From contig OX393550.1 of the NCBI GenBank assembly GCA_947650365.1, forward strand, positions 102,326,343 to 102,390,342: a DNA stretch of 64,000 nt, in the 5' to 3' direction. Within the stretch, counting starts at the first letter, position 1. Each line of letters starts with the position of its first letter. Made by a program: the position numbers and the translations under genes. Shown in pieces: positions 54,587 to 64,000 of this stretch. The stretch is from Chamaelirium japonicum (Eukaryota; Streptophyta; Magnoliopsida; Liliales; Melanthiaceae). The notes below the pieces were generated by a model, which saw only the letters and a list, made by a program, of their open reading frames with translations, ran no database searches and had not been told where the DNA came from.

Positions 54587-55962
54587 CTACCAATAATCCT
54601 TGCAGGAACATGACCCGTCCCTGAAATGGTGGAACCGGCTCCGATCCCTAACGATAATTTCCCGCTCATATACCTTGGATATTAGTTTAGTCACCAAGTG
54701 GCAATCTGCGCACACCCGCAAGTTCTTCACGATCGTGATCGGGGCACCGGGAGCGGTGCTGAGCAGGGCGTAGGCGATGGCCAGCTTCTCGCTGTGGTAG
54801 TTCAGCGCGGTCTCCTTCTCTTCCTCCTCAATGTCGGCCAACACGTTCGTCGTCCGAGGCATGTACCCTTCCCGCCTCAGCCTCTTGGCGATCTTTTCGA
54901 GGATCCCGTAGATTTCGTCGCTCCGAGGGTGGGACCGATCTCCCATGACGAAGTCGTGCACGCGGTTCCCCAGCTCCACGAGGCTATGCCCAGGCAATTT
55001 CCGAACTCCCCCTTCAGCATGCTCCTCCTCAGCGTCTGCACGTCCCCCCACCGCCCGACCGCGGCGTAGAGATTGGAGAGGACATAGTCCCCGCTGTGCC
55101 CGGGATCCAACCGAACGAGCTGGCCTTAGGTCGCCTCTCCGAGGGCCACTTGCTTGTGCATCGCGCAGGTGCCGAGCAGAGTCCGCCACACCACGGCATT
55201 GGGCTGAAAGGGCATTTCTTCGATAAACTGATGTGCATCCTCAACCAAGCCAGCCCTGCCCAGCAGATCAACCATGCATCCGTAGTGCTTGATCTTGGGG
55301 GTTATGTGGTACTCATCCCTCATCCTATTGAAGTGCCTGAATCTCTCGTCCACCAACCCGCAGTGGCTGCAAGCATACAAGACCCCGACCAGCGTGATCT
55401 CAGTGGGCACCAGCCTCTCCCTCTCCATGGCGCTGAAGAGCTGGAGGGCCTCCTCGCCGCACCCATTCACCGCCAACCCCACGATCAGGGACGTCCAAGA
55501 GACCACGTTCTTGGAGCCCATCTCGGGGAAGACCTGGTGAGCTTCCCGGATGCTCCCGCACTTGGAGTACAGGTCGATGAGAGCGTTCCCGATGTGATGG
55601 TTGCTGCCGAGCCCCACCTTGAGCAGGTACACGTGGGCCCGACGGCCGAGGGCAAGAGCACCCAACTCGGCGCAGGCGCAGAGCAGGCTGACCATGGTGA
55701 ACCCATCGGGCTCGACGTTCCGGTCGTCGTCGTCCTCCGCCGCCGTCATCTGCCGGAAGAGGGTGAGGGCCTCGTTCGGTCGGCCGTTGATGGCGAACCC
55801 GTTGATGACGGAGTTCCAGGTGATGAGGTTGCGGCGGGTCATTCCCTCGAACACCTGGTGCGCGCTCTCGAAGAGGCCGCAGGCGGCGTAGAAGTGGACG
55901 AGGGTGTTCTGGACGAAGACCAGCGCCTCGAGGCCGTCGCGGATGGAGCGGGCGTGGACGAC
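54587..55962 (-). pseudogene. DYW-class PPR gene, C-terminal part
   Basis: Encodes PLS-type pentatricopeptide repeats, then E/E+ and DYW domains: FVQNTLVHFYAACGLFESAH, LITWNSVINGFAINGR, GFTMVSLLCACAELGALALG, VVSWTSLIVGLAVNGCGEEA, YACSHCGLVDE, then HYGCMVDLLGRAGLVEDA, YHSEKLAIAYALLSTAPG, NLRVCADCHLVTKLIS and the terminal SCSCKDYW. The HxE zinc-binding motif (HSE) and CADCH are present. Such proteins edit specific C residues in plastid or mitochondrial RNA; the closest family I recognise is the Arabidopsis At4g21065 type. Two lesions: TAA in frame at 55126-55128, and a 1-nt deletion in a C5 run (55008-55012) that shifts the DYW region. It is separated from its N-terminal part by E5. Confidence 0.93.
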
Positions 55963-57349
55963 TGATGAAGACCTGATCAGCATCATCAGATCATCACCGC
56001 ACCTTCAAATCATTGCCAGAGACCTTATTTACTGTCGTTTTTATTTTTATGCTTGGATGACATTAGCCGTATGGACTTGTCAGCAGTCTGTTTCAGTTTT
56101 TGGCCATTTTTCTATGTTTTTGGCCTTATTTCGGCACTTAGGTTTATTTATGTTCTTGCCCAGTTCATGGGGGATGTCCATGATCTCATCCGAGGGCTTT
56201 TCGGATTGAATCCGGGTCTTCTCGGGTGAGTTTCAGCATGATATTAATAAAATTATGGGTGTGTGTGTTTGCGGGGCACCGACGGACGAGATTAGATCTC
56301 GAAACCGACGGTTAGATGGCGAAATAACTCTATTTTGATGACATGGGAAGTTATGGGCTTCATAGGGTCTTAAATGGGCTTATCTTAAGCCCAATTGGGC
56401 ATCTATAGCATTACCGATCCCCCCCCTTCTCTTTTCTCGTGAACCGGCCGGCCCCACACCCTTCCGCGCGGATCCCAAGGCCGGCCTCCCCCCCTTGTCC
56501 GTTCCCTCTCTTCTCTCTCTCTTCTCTCCCTTGTTTCTCTCTTTTTCTTGCCTTTCTTGGTCCCTTACATCCACACCATCTAACCCTAATTGGCCTTTGA
56601 TCTTAGCCATCGAAACAAAACCCTAATCCTACAAAAGATGAAGAAAGAATGAGAAATTCAGATTTGGATGAATTGCTGAAATTTGGTGCCTCTTCGTGAG
56701 TGCTTCCGGGCGAGACTCGTGTCCCCGATCCTCGCCGCTTCCACGACTTCGCCTCGTGAAGGCCTTGGTGCTGATTTTCCGAAGGTTCCGGCTTCTCCCG
56801 ACGTCCGGCCTTGCTCCGTGTGCGGGATCATCGGCGCATCCTCGCAATCGACCCACGGCGGGAAACCCCAGGCAGTATCTTTTCTTTTCCTTTATTTTCC
56901 CATCGCATCCGCTTCGTTTCATTAGTTTCCATTGCCTCCGCTCCGCATCGCAGCCGTCATCATCCTTTTCATTGCTAGTTGAAGCCATAATTTATGCCTA
57001 TTTGCTAGATTCGCCATCTATAGTCTGTCGGTAACCCTAGCAACCATCTCTAACCTATTTTTAGTGAAAATCTGATGCATGCCTATTGTTCTATTTCATT
57101 ATCTATTGCTGCGATGGAATATATTATATGCTGAATTCTGTTCTTCGTGATAATATTGCGTTTCTATTGTTTAAATCTGAATCCTGCTTAATGTTGACGG
57201 CATAGTCTTTTAGAACTGCATGAGATAATTTATGTTTGCTGTCATTTTGATTCATACGTCGCTATATTGATCATTAAATCATAGTTATTGACTAAAGAAA
57301 ACCCTAAAAGGGCTTAGGATTGTAGTGTGCCTTATTGGTGCCTGCATCA
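55963..57349 (+). repeat. 5' LTR of E5
   Basis: Direct repeat of 58557-59946 at a constant offset of about 2594-2597. Confidence 0.95.
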
Positions 57350-57351
57350 AG

Positions 57352-57364
57352 TTGGTATCAGAGC
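57352..57364 (+). other. tRNA-Met primer-binding site of E5
   Basis: TTGGTATCAGAGC, the standard plant initiator-Met tRNA complement, two bases after the LTR. Confidence 0.93.
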
Positions 57365-57535
57365 TCGAAAGAACCTGTTCGGGTTTCTTTTGAGTGCTGA
57401 ATTTCAGCAAACCCTAATATTTTTCTTTGCTGATTTTGCATAGGGCATAATCTTGCGTGCTTGAATTTGCATCTAGTGTTAGGTTTACATCTAGCGTTAG
57501 GATTGCATCGTGTTTACATAGAGCAATCTGACGCC

Positions 57536-58570
57536 ATGTCCTATCATCGCGTCCGATCCCATCATTATTCGCTTGACCCACTAGATACCCACACCTATAA
57601 ACAATTTGTCAGGTTATATAAATCTTTTGAGCCATGTCCTACCCTTTTCCCGAGATCTTCGATGGAACGTAGATACTCCTCTTTGATTCGAGATCGAGCC
57701 CATGACCTAGTTCTATCTTCCAAGCCTTTTGTTCAATGGATTCTACGGAGTCCTTCAGTGCCATCCTTGAAAATCAGATATATCGAAACCCAGCTCTTAC
57801 TTGATGATATTGAGGATGAGTTGGCATGGAGAGAGAAGCAGAACCAGAGGCTTGCCAGATACAGCAGGCCACCACCTCCAGCAGAGCCTCCACCTCCTGT
57901 GGAGCACCCGGTTCCACCAGTGGCACCACTTGAGGAGCATCCACCTCCTGTGGAGCTTCCTTGTCCGCTGCCTACGGAGGAGCCACCTCTCCAGTCAGCG
58001 ACTCCAGAGGAGTTCCTTCCACCTTCTCCAGTGCCTACAGAGGTGCCACCTCCTCCTTCAGTGACTCCAGAGGAGTTCCTTCCACCTTCAGCAGTGCCCA
58101 CAGAGGAATCCCTTTCTCCGGCAGTGACTATAGAGAGGCTTCTCCTGCCTTTCACAGAGCTTACAGAGGAGACACCTCCTCCTGCAGTCCTTCCTATAGC
58201 AGAGACACCCATGGAACCTTCGACTTCCGCGGAGCTTCCTTCACAGCTACAGTCAGAGTCAGTTGGGGAGTTTCAGACAGCTGAGCCACTTACGCGCTTT
58301 GACTTTGTCGGGACTGACCGACCACCTACCGCTCGTGTGCTTCTGTTTATGTACTTCAGTAGCTTCTGGCTCTCGCTCGACGCCAGCACTCTCTTCGCGA
58401 GGGGCCCAGAGGTTGTTGACTGCCCGAGACATCACTTGTTGGGAATTCATCATCAGATCCAGGCACATCGACGTTCCCCGGTGGTGGTCTCCCTTCTGCT
58501 ACCGGCGATGTCTTCCGGCGTAAACTCGAGGACGAGTTTTTCGCAGCGGAAGCGATTGATGAAGACCTGA
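57536..58570 (+). CDS. E5 internal frame: Pro/Glu-rich protein of unknown function
   Basis: 344 residues from the ATG at 57536 (MSYHRVRSHHYSLDP); upstream codons are also open back to 57461. Residues 1-115 are a basic, Tyr/Arg-rich region (YKQFVRLYKSFEPCP, DIEDELAWREKQNQRLARY) without a family I recognise. Residues about 118-270 are Pro/Glu-rich with repeats such as TPEEFLPPS and VPTE, encoded by 66-bp DNA repeats near 58000-58100. The last ~85 residues are of ordinary composition and the frame ends just inside the 3' LTR. It is the only coding capacity of E5. It might be a divergent gag or a captured host sequence. Confidence 0.55.
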   Translation: MSYHRVRSHHYSLDPLDTHTYKQFVRLYKSFEPCPTLFPRSSMERRYSSLIRDRAHDLVLSSKPFVQWILRSPSVPSLKIRYIETQLLLDDIEDELAWREKQNQRLARYSRPPPPAEPPPPVEHPVPPVAPLEEHPPPVELPCPLPTEEPPLQSATPEEFLPPSPVPTEVPPPPSVTPEEFLPPSAVPTEESLSPAVTIERLLLPFTELTEETPPPAVLPIAETPMEPSTSAELPSQLQSESVGEFQTAEPLTRFDFVGTDRPPTARVLLFMYFSSFWLSLDASTLFARGPEVVDCPRHHLLGIHHQIQAHRRSPVVVSLLLPAMSSGVNSRTSFSQRKRLMKT

Positions 58571-59946
58571 TCAGCATCATCATATCATCACCGCACCTTC
58601 AAATCATTGCCAGAGACCTTATTTACTGTCGTTTTTATTTTTATGCTTGGATGACATTAGCCGTATGGACTTGTCAGCAGTCTGTTTCAGTTTTTGGCCA
58701 TTTTTTTATGTTTTTGGCCTTATTTCAGCACTTAGGTTTATTTATGTTCTTGCCCAGTTCATGGGGGATGTCCATGATCTCATCCGAGGGCTTTTCGGAT
58801 TGAATCCGGGTCTTCTCGGGTGAGTTTCAGCATGATATTAATAAAATTATGGGTGTGTGTGTTTGCGGGGCACCGACAGACGAGATTAGATCTCGAAACC
58901 GACGGTTAGATGGCGAAATAACTCTATTTTGATGACATGGCAAGTTATGGGCTTCATAGGGTCTTAAATGGGCTTATCTTAAGCCCAATTGGGCATCTAT
59001 AGCATTACCGATCCCCCCCCCTTCTCTTTTCCCGTGAACCGACCGGCCCCACACCCTTCCGCGCGGATCCCAAGGCCGGCCTCCCCCCCTTGTCCGTTCC
59101 CTCTCTTCTCTCTCTCTTCTCTCCCTTGTTTCTCTCTCTTTTCCTTGCCTTTCTTGGTCCCTTACATCCACACCATCTAACCCTAATTGGCCTTTGATCT
59201 TAGCCATCGAAACAAAACCCTAATCCTACAAAAGATGAAGAAAGAATGAGAAATTCAGATTTGGATGAATTGCTGAAATTTGGTGCCTCTTCGTGAGTGC
59301 TTCCGGGCGAGACTCGTGTCCCCGATCCTCGCCGCTTCCACGACTTCGCCTCGTGAAGGCCTTGGTGCTGATTTTCCGAAGGTTCCGGCTTCTCCCGACG
59401 TCCGGCCTTGCTCCGTGTGTGGGATCATCGGCGCATCCTCGCAATCGACCCACGGCGGGAAACCCCAGGCAGTATCTTTTCTTTTCCTTTATTTTCCCAT
59501 CGCATCCGCTTCGTTTCATTAGTTTCCATTGCCTCCGCTCCGCATCGCAGCCGTCATCATCCTTTTCATTGCTAGTTGAAGCCATAATTTATACCTATTT
59601 GCTAGATTCGCCATCTATAGTCTGTCGGTAACCCTAGCAACCATCTCTAACCTATTTTTAGTGAAAATCTGATGCATGCCTATTGTTCTATTTCATTATC
59701 TATTGCTGCGATGGAATATATTATATGCTGAATTCTGTTCTTCGTGATAATATTGTGTTTCTATTGTTTAAATCTGAATCCTGCTTAATGTTGACGGCAT
59801 AGTCTTTTAGAACTGCATGAGATAATTTATGTTTGCTGTCCTTTTGATTCGTACGTCGCTATATTGATCATTAAATCATAGTTATTGACCAAAGAAAACC
59901 CTAAAAGGGCTTAGGATTGTAGTGTGCCTTATTGGTGCCTGCATCA
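58557..59946 (+). repeat. 3' LTR of E5
   Basis: Preceded by a weak purine tract (CAGCGGAAGCGAT) after CTCGAGGACGAGTTTTT, a sequence form common before the 3' LTR of plant gypsy elements. Confidence 0.95.
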
Positions 59947-60548
59947 ACGGCCTCGCCATCGCGGAGGGATAGGAGCCTGGCGCAGGCCTTGAGGAGGAAG
60001 GGGTAGGTGTGCGTGTCGGGGGAGACTGCAGCGGGAGAGGAGAGCATGCGGCGGTGGACGGCGAGGGCGGGGCGGGGGTCGTTGCTCTCGGCGTAGCCGC
60101 GGATCATGGTGTTGTAGGTGAAAATGTCGGGGTGAGAGATTTGGGAGAAGATGAGGTGGGCGTAGGGGATGATGGCGGTGGAGGGGGAGGAGAGTGAAAG
60201 GAGCGTGAAGATGAGGTGCTTGCCGAAATGCCGATGAGAGAGGAGGACGCCGGTCCGGACGGAGTGGGCGTGGATCTGCTTGAGCCGGGGTAGGGACTTG
60301 CATGTCCGCAGGAGGGCGATACACTTCTGGAGTGTGGGGGGGTTTGGCGGTGAGGTTGGTTGTATGGTGGTGGTGGTGGTGGTGCAGGGGGTCGAATTTG
60401 ATGAGAACTGCTCCCTCTTCAGGACCGGTGAAGGATTTTCCAGGGGGTGGGTTGTCATTTTGGGTGCATCGGGCCATTTAGTCAAAGGGTGCACGTAGTT
60501 GAATGAAGGGTTTCTTGAGTATGCTGTTCCAACATCGAGTAGGAACAT
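59947..60548 (-). pseudogene. DYW-class PPR gene, N-terminal part
   Basis: Starts at ATG 60548 (MFLLDVGTAYSRNP) with a Ser/Pro/Thr-rich leader that may be an organelle transit region, then LLRTCKSLPRLKQIHAHSVR, ISHPDIFTYNTMIRGYAESN and DTHTYPFLLKACARLLSL. It ends at DGEAV where E5 begins. Removing E5 and one copy of its 5-bp target duplication rejoins GAGGCCGT to CCACGCC in phase (DGEAVHA), giving a protein of about 650 residues, normal for this family. A later in-frame Met (MTTHPLENP) is an alternative start. Confidence 0.93.
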
Positions 60549-61337
60549 CCTGATCTCACACCCGTCTGATGCCCTGAAGGTTGGGGTGAGTGAGATTCAC
60601 CTTTGAGGTGGGTGGCTGTGATCTGATTCAGTGCCACGGCAGTATGTTCTTGCCACGTCGGTTTGCTTAGGGCTCAATAGGGGCGGGCCATTGTCTCCAA
60701 ACAAGCCACATAACATCTACAAGGTTCATGTGCGAAGGAAAGACGAAGCAACGAAGGAGCGAACGCGGTGTGCTGCCAGGAAGTTCGCTCGGGCGCTTGG
60801 GCGAATTGGGCTGCAGCATCACGTTGGATTCCTCCTACAACTCGGATACGTTTGTCTGTGTTTGTGTGTGTGTGTATTGGGGTATAACACAACCTAAGGT
60901 ACTCTAATGATATATCCTAGGGTTGAGAGGGCGGCTATCATCGAGGGAGACGGAGAGGGAGAGGGAGGGGAACCCATTGGAGAATTAGGGTTTTAGTGGG
61001 ATGGTTCTTTTTGGTTATTCAAGGTGAGAGGGTTATAAATCTTTTCTCTTTGTGTGATATTTTCGAGGGTGTATGAGGGATTGATGAGAGGGCAAACAAA
61101 CGTGTATTCTTGTTTTTCAGTATAAATGAATTCATTGATCGTCGTTGCAGAAATTTATTGTGTATGGTTGCTTGTGCTTGATCTATTTCTCTTATTGGTG
61201 ATTGTCGTCTACCGGTGGTGGTTCCTTGCTCCTCGAGGCCCTCTTTCTAATGTGCAGATTTTTTATTTCACAACAGAGTATCAATTACGGTTTAGTAAGA
61301 GGGCATGCGATGACGGCTACCTATTGGCTGTGTGGTG
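60549..61337. other. Upstream region of the PPR gene; no other gene seen
   Basis: Would contain the minus-strand PPR promoter; no clear TATA box was recognised. Frames at 60631-60897 and 61126-61494 lack known domains. Confidence 0.45.
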
Positions 61338-62048
61338 CTATGCTATCAAAGTCGGGACTAGTCCCCGACTAGTCGCTGGGCGGCATTTTGCCGACCGATT
61401 TATTTGGATTTTTTCATTGCTGGGCGGTAGCCCGACTAGTCCCCGACTAGACCCGACTAGCCCGACTAGTCCCCGACTAACGACTGCCGACTAGTCCCCA
61501 GGCAGCATTTTGCAAGCAAATTTTTTTTTGAAAGAAGTCTTTGCAAGCAATTTTGTTTGGATTTTTTTACATTGGCTCAAAGTCTTGAGTAGCAAGACTC
61601 ACAACTATGGCTCTTCCCTGTAATCATCTGTTGAGCACCTGAGAATCTCCGATAAAAACATAGACAAATAATTAGTTTATTTGTTGATATTCATATAACC
61701 CTATAATCAAAATTGGGGTTGTTCACTGATTAAACATCATCAAACAAACATTGTGATGAATTCTTAGTTCTGAGTCTTTTGGCATGGGCATGAAGCCAAT
61801 ACAACTGTGTTCTGTTAGACTGTTACTTATGTATTTATACCCATGTTGTGAAGTGTGAAGGTATGTATTGTTATTAACCGACTAATATCATATACTTATT
61901 GACATTTATACTAGTTCATATATCATATATGTTTAGGGAGGGAGGGAGGGGTTAGAATAAGTTTTGGCCGACTAGTCCCGAATTAGTCCCGACTAGTCCT
62001 AGTCGGCCCTTGGCCGACTAGGGCCGACTACCGACTTTGACTGCATAG
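61338..62048. mobile_element. hAT-type element with CGACTAGTCC repeats and perfect 8-bp target duplication
   Basis: Termini CTATGCTATCAAAGTCGG and CCGACTTTGACTGCATAG are inverted repeats; GTGTGGTG flanks both sides (61330-61337 and 62049-62056). Both ends are packed with CCCGACTAGTCC and complement, as transposase-binding subterminal repeats often are. 711 bp, no transposase. Confidence 0.88.
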
Positions 62049-62056
62049 GTGTGGTG

Positions 62057-64000
62057 GTACTTGAGAAAATGACTAGGGAGGGCAACCGTTTTTTTTTTTA
62101 AATTTTGTTTTTTAAGTAGACCTGTCAACGGATCATATTCGAATCAAATTAGGTTATATCCAAATCTGATTGGTTAAGAAAATCGATTATTGGATGCAGG
62201 CCGTTATCAAATCATAGGATCACAAACACACAATCCATATCCATTTAAAGTACGGATCGGATTGGATTCAGATCGAATCCGGATCATGGACAAGACTGCA
62301 TCGAACAATTGTGATATCATTGAGCGTTGAAGCCACAAAAAAACAATCAATTCCGAACTCGGAACTCAAAAGGGCGAGGATAAAATATGACTCGATTGAG
62401 GGATCATGATAATCTTTTTATATTAACCATTAGGCCTTAAATCTAAAACAATCTATAATTTAACAATGGATAAAATATAGGGGTAATGTGGATGTGGTCC
62501 CTGACAACAAGATCATGTTCGGTGTGAAAGACGGGCAAAAGATGGCTATTACCTAAGGTTCTTGATCGACAGATCCATGTGGTGTAAAGGGCTGTCGAAA
62601 CCCGAAATTACGCTCACTCAAACCCAAATTGCCTCCACCTATCCTCGAGGATCGATGGCGAGCAGCTGGCGACAGTGGCCACGACAACAGACATGAGCAG
62701 CCGCAGCGGGTTGGCCTCCACCTCCTCCTGTCATACGACACCTTCTCCTTCCTCATCAACGGTGCTAGCAGCAACGGCGACGAGTAACGAATTGATCTCG
62801 AGTCTCCGTTGCTAGCCATCGCCGTGGCTACTCGGCCTCTACCTCCTCTCGTCACACGACGCCTTCTCCTTCCTCCTCAATGGTATTAGCAACAGCGGTG
62901 GCGAGCAACGAATTGATCTTGAGTCTCTGCTGCTTGCCGCCGCCAGGGGTCTCGAGTCTCCGCTGCTCGCCACTGCCGCTCTGGCGGTGGCAAGCAGCGG
63001 AGACTAGAAGGAACAGGGGATGAAGCGGTTTTGTTAGGTTTATAATGTTGTAGCTCGTGTGTCCTTAGCGTGGATTTTCTGTATTAACATTAATAAAGAT
63101 GACTTTGGTTATTGCTTTAATTAGAATACTACTTTGGTATATGATAATACTCATATAATAAAAGGACCCTAGGGAACACTGTAGGCCACTGAGGCGCATG
63201 GAGGATCCATGCTTGGGAGACCCAGTGGACCAGTTCTGTGTAGACCTAGAACTAGTTCACAGCTTAGGTGATGCCGGTCGCTTCACCGAGAACAAGCTGT
63301 TGGCAGGTAGAGGATGTGGTGAAGTCTCCACTACGGGAACGTGGGATTCCCATTCACCTGACCAAGCACGATGATCGTGTTGAACAGGAACCAAGACGGT
63401 GCACAGTTCAGTGATTCAGACATTGGTGCATAAACCGTCTTGCTACTATAAATAATCTGTCCTTAACCCTGAGGGACCATGTACACTGGGCCAACCAGTT
63501 GTGTGGTGCTTTGATGTGCCAACGTGTGCGGACCTTCCATAGTCCAATACCACGGTACGTTGGGTTACCCGGCTGGCGCTTGAGTGATATGTAATCCCTA
63601 CAGGTTATCTGACGTCCAGTGTTGGATGGGTGCGTTTTGATGAGTCAATCTGTCCACACAGTTAACCCAGGCCTGGTGGTTGTCAGTATGACTGACGACG
63701 TTCCGGATGCTAGGCATAACACCGGAAGGTGTGTGGTGTTATAGATGACAAGTCATCAATTCCTAGTCAGATGATCGATCGGGATCTGACAGTGCTCCCC
63801 ACCGCCCGAGTCGTATCATGGCACCAGTAATAGGAGGGACTGAGGATTATCGGAGTATAGTAGAGAACAGGGTTACGAGGGAGTAACATAAGTTTAGGAT
63901 CACTAGAGTTCAACTCGTGTCGCACTCTGGGTGGCTACGCGGGTTAATCGGATTAGGGCTGATTAACGGAACTTTCGGTGTGTCACCGGAACTGTTAATC
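62057..64000. other. No gene recognised to the window end
   Basis: 62110-62300 resembles a MITE with GGATCATATTCGAATC / GATCGAATCCGGATC parts. 62640-63005 contains a ~120-bp direct repeat (CGAATTGATCTCGAGTCTCC / CGAATTGATCTTGAGTCTCT) in GC-rich sequence. 63010-64000 is of moderate complexity without a recognisable frame; it may be part of a larger repeat running off the window. Confidence 0.4.

Larger units (their letters stand above)
55963..59946 (+). mobile_element. E5: young non-autonomous LTR retrotransposon inside the PPR gene
   Basis: LTRs at 55963-57349 and 58557-59946 (about 1.39 kb, TGATGAAG..GCATCA) differ at about 14 positions by hand count (~1%). Flanks ACGAC (55958-55962) and ACGGC (59947-59951) form a 5-bp target duplication with one mismatch. 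A tRNA-Met primer site TTGGTATCAGAGC lies at 57352-57364. The 1.2-kb interior has one long frame with no gag, protease, reverse transcriptase or integrase motif. It is opposite in orientation to the PPR gene. Confidence 0.95.

Noticed and set aside
55096..55965. 289-codon plus-strand frame
   Set aside because: Exact antisense of the GC-rich PPR coding sequence; the minus strand gives clear PPR motifs.

Overview
This window is nuclear DNA from a flowering plant. It holds spliced plant genes (a HEMERA/pTAC12-like gene and a DYW-class PPR gene) in a dense nest of LTR retrotransposons, hAT, MULE and Tourist-like non-autonomous elements, tandem arrays and microsatellites. The very GC-rich host gene fragments suggest a monocot or an early-diverging angiosperm, but the sequence alone does not fix the taxon. 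No bacterial genes, CRISPR array, rRNA or convincing tRNA gene was seen.

The left part (1-12243) is a nested pair. Element E1 (1-8511, its 5' LTR cut by the window edge) sits inside the 98-bp array of an older minus-strand relative, E3 (8512-12243), which itself sits inside one copy of a ~1-kb tandem unit (12244-14975). A third relative, E2 (32889-41272), is complete with 5-bp GATAC target duplications. E1 and E2 share an unusual plan: LTR, primer site, gag only (no pol), a 107-bp array, a 67-bp array, a ~120-bp array, a 158-bp repeat, a GC-rich leader, a slot holding a host gene fragment, a purine-rich tract, an 11-bp array, polypurine tract, LTR. The slot holds a serine hydroxymethyltransferase 5' coding fragment in E1 and an AT-hook (AHL) 5' coding fragment in E2. 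Sibling non-autonomous elements have therefore captured different host genes at an equivalent position. This is the most striking feature of the window.

Between E3 and E2 (12244-32888) there is a ~1-kb tandem triplication, several MITEs, an old non-autonomous LTR element (E4, 19655-23023), a large imperfect inverted repeat with ~600-bp arms (about 24490-26345), and three hAT-type elements, two with clean 8-bp target duplications and one with a 7/8 match. One of them contains a GC-rich MULE-like unit bracketed by mirror-image (TA)n(GA)n microsatellites. E2's insertion site can be read from a related uninterrupted repeat copy at 43623-44135.

The right part holds the two recognisable host genes. 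The HEMERA/pTAC12-like gene (plus strand, exons between about 45108 and 52373) has an in-frame TGA in exon 3 and no visible last exon. Its introns carry a LINE stub with 13-bp target duplications, a Tourist-like element, and a ~115-bp inverted repeat pair flanking exon 3. The DYW PPR gene (minus strand, 60548 to 54587) is split by a young non-autonomous LTR retrotransposon (E5, 55963-59946) that encodes a Pro/Glu-rich protein of unknown type; the PPR also carries an in-frame stop and a 1-nt frameshift. A further hAT-type element (61338-62048) follows. Both host genes look inactivated as they stand, so this segment may be a decaying duplicate of a functional locus elsewhere.
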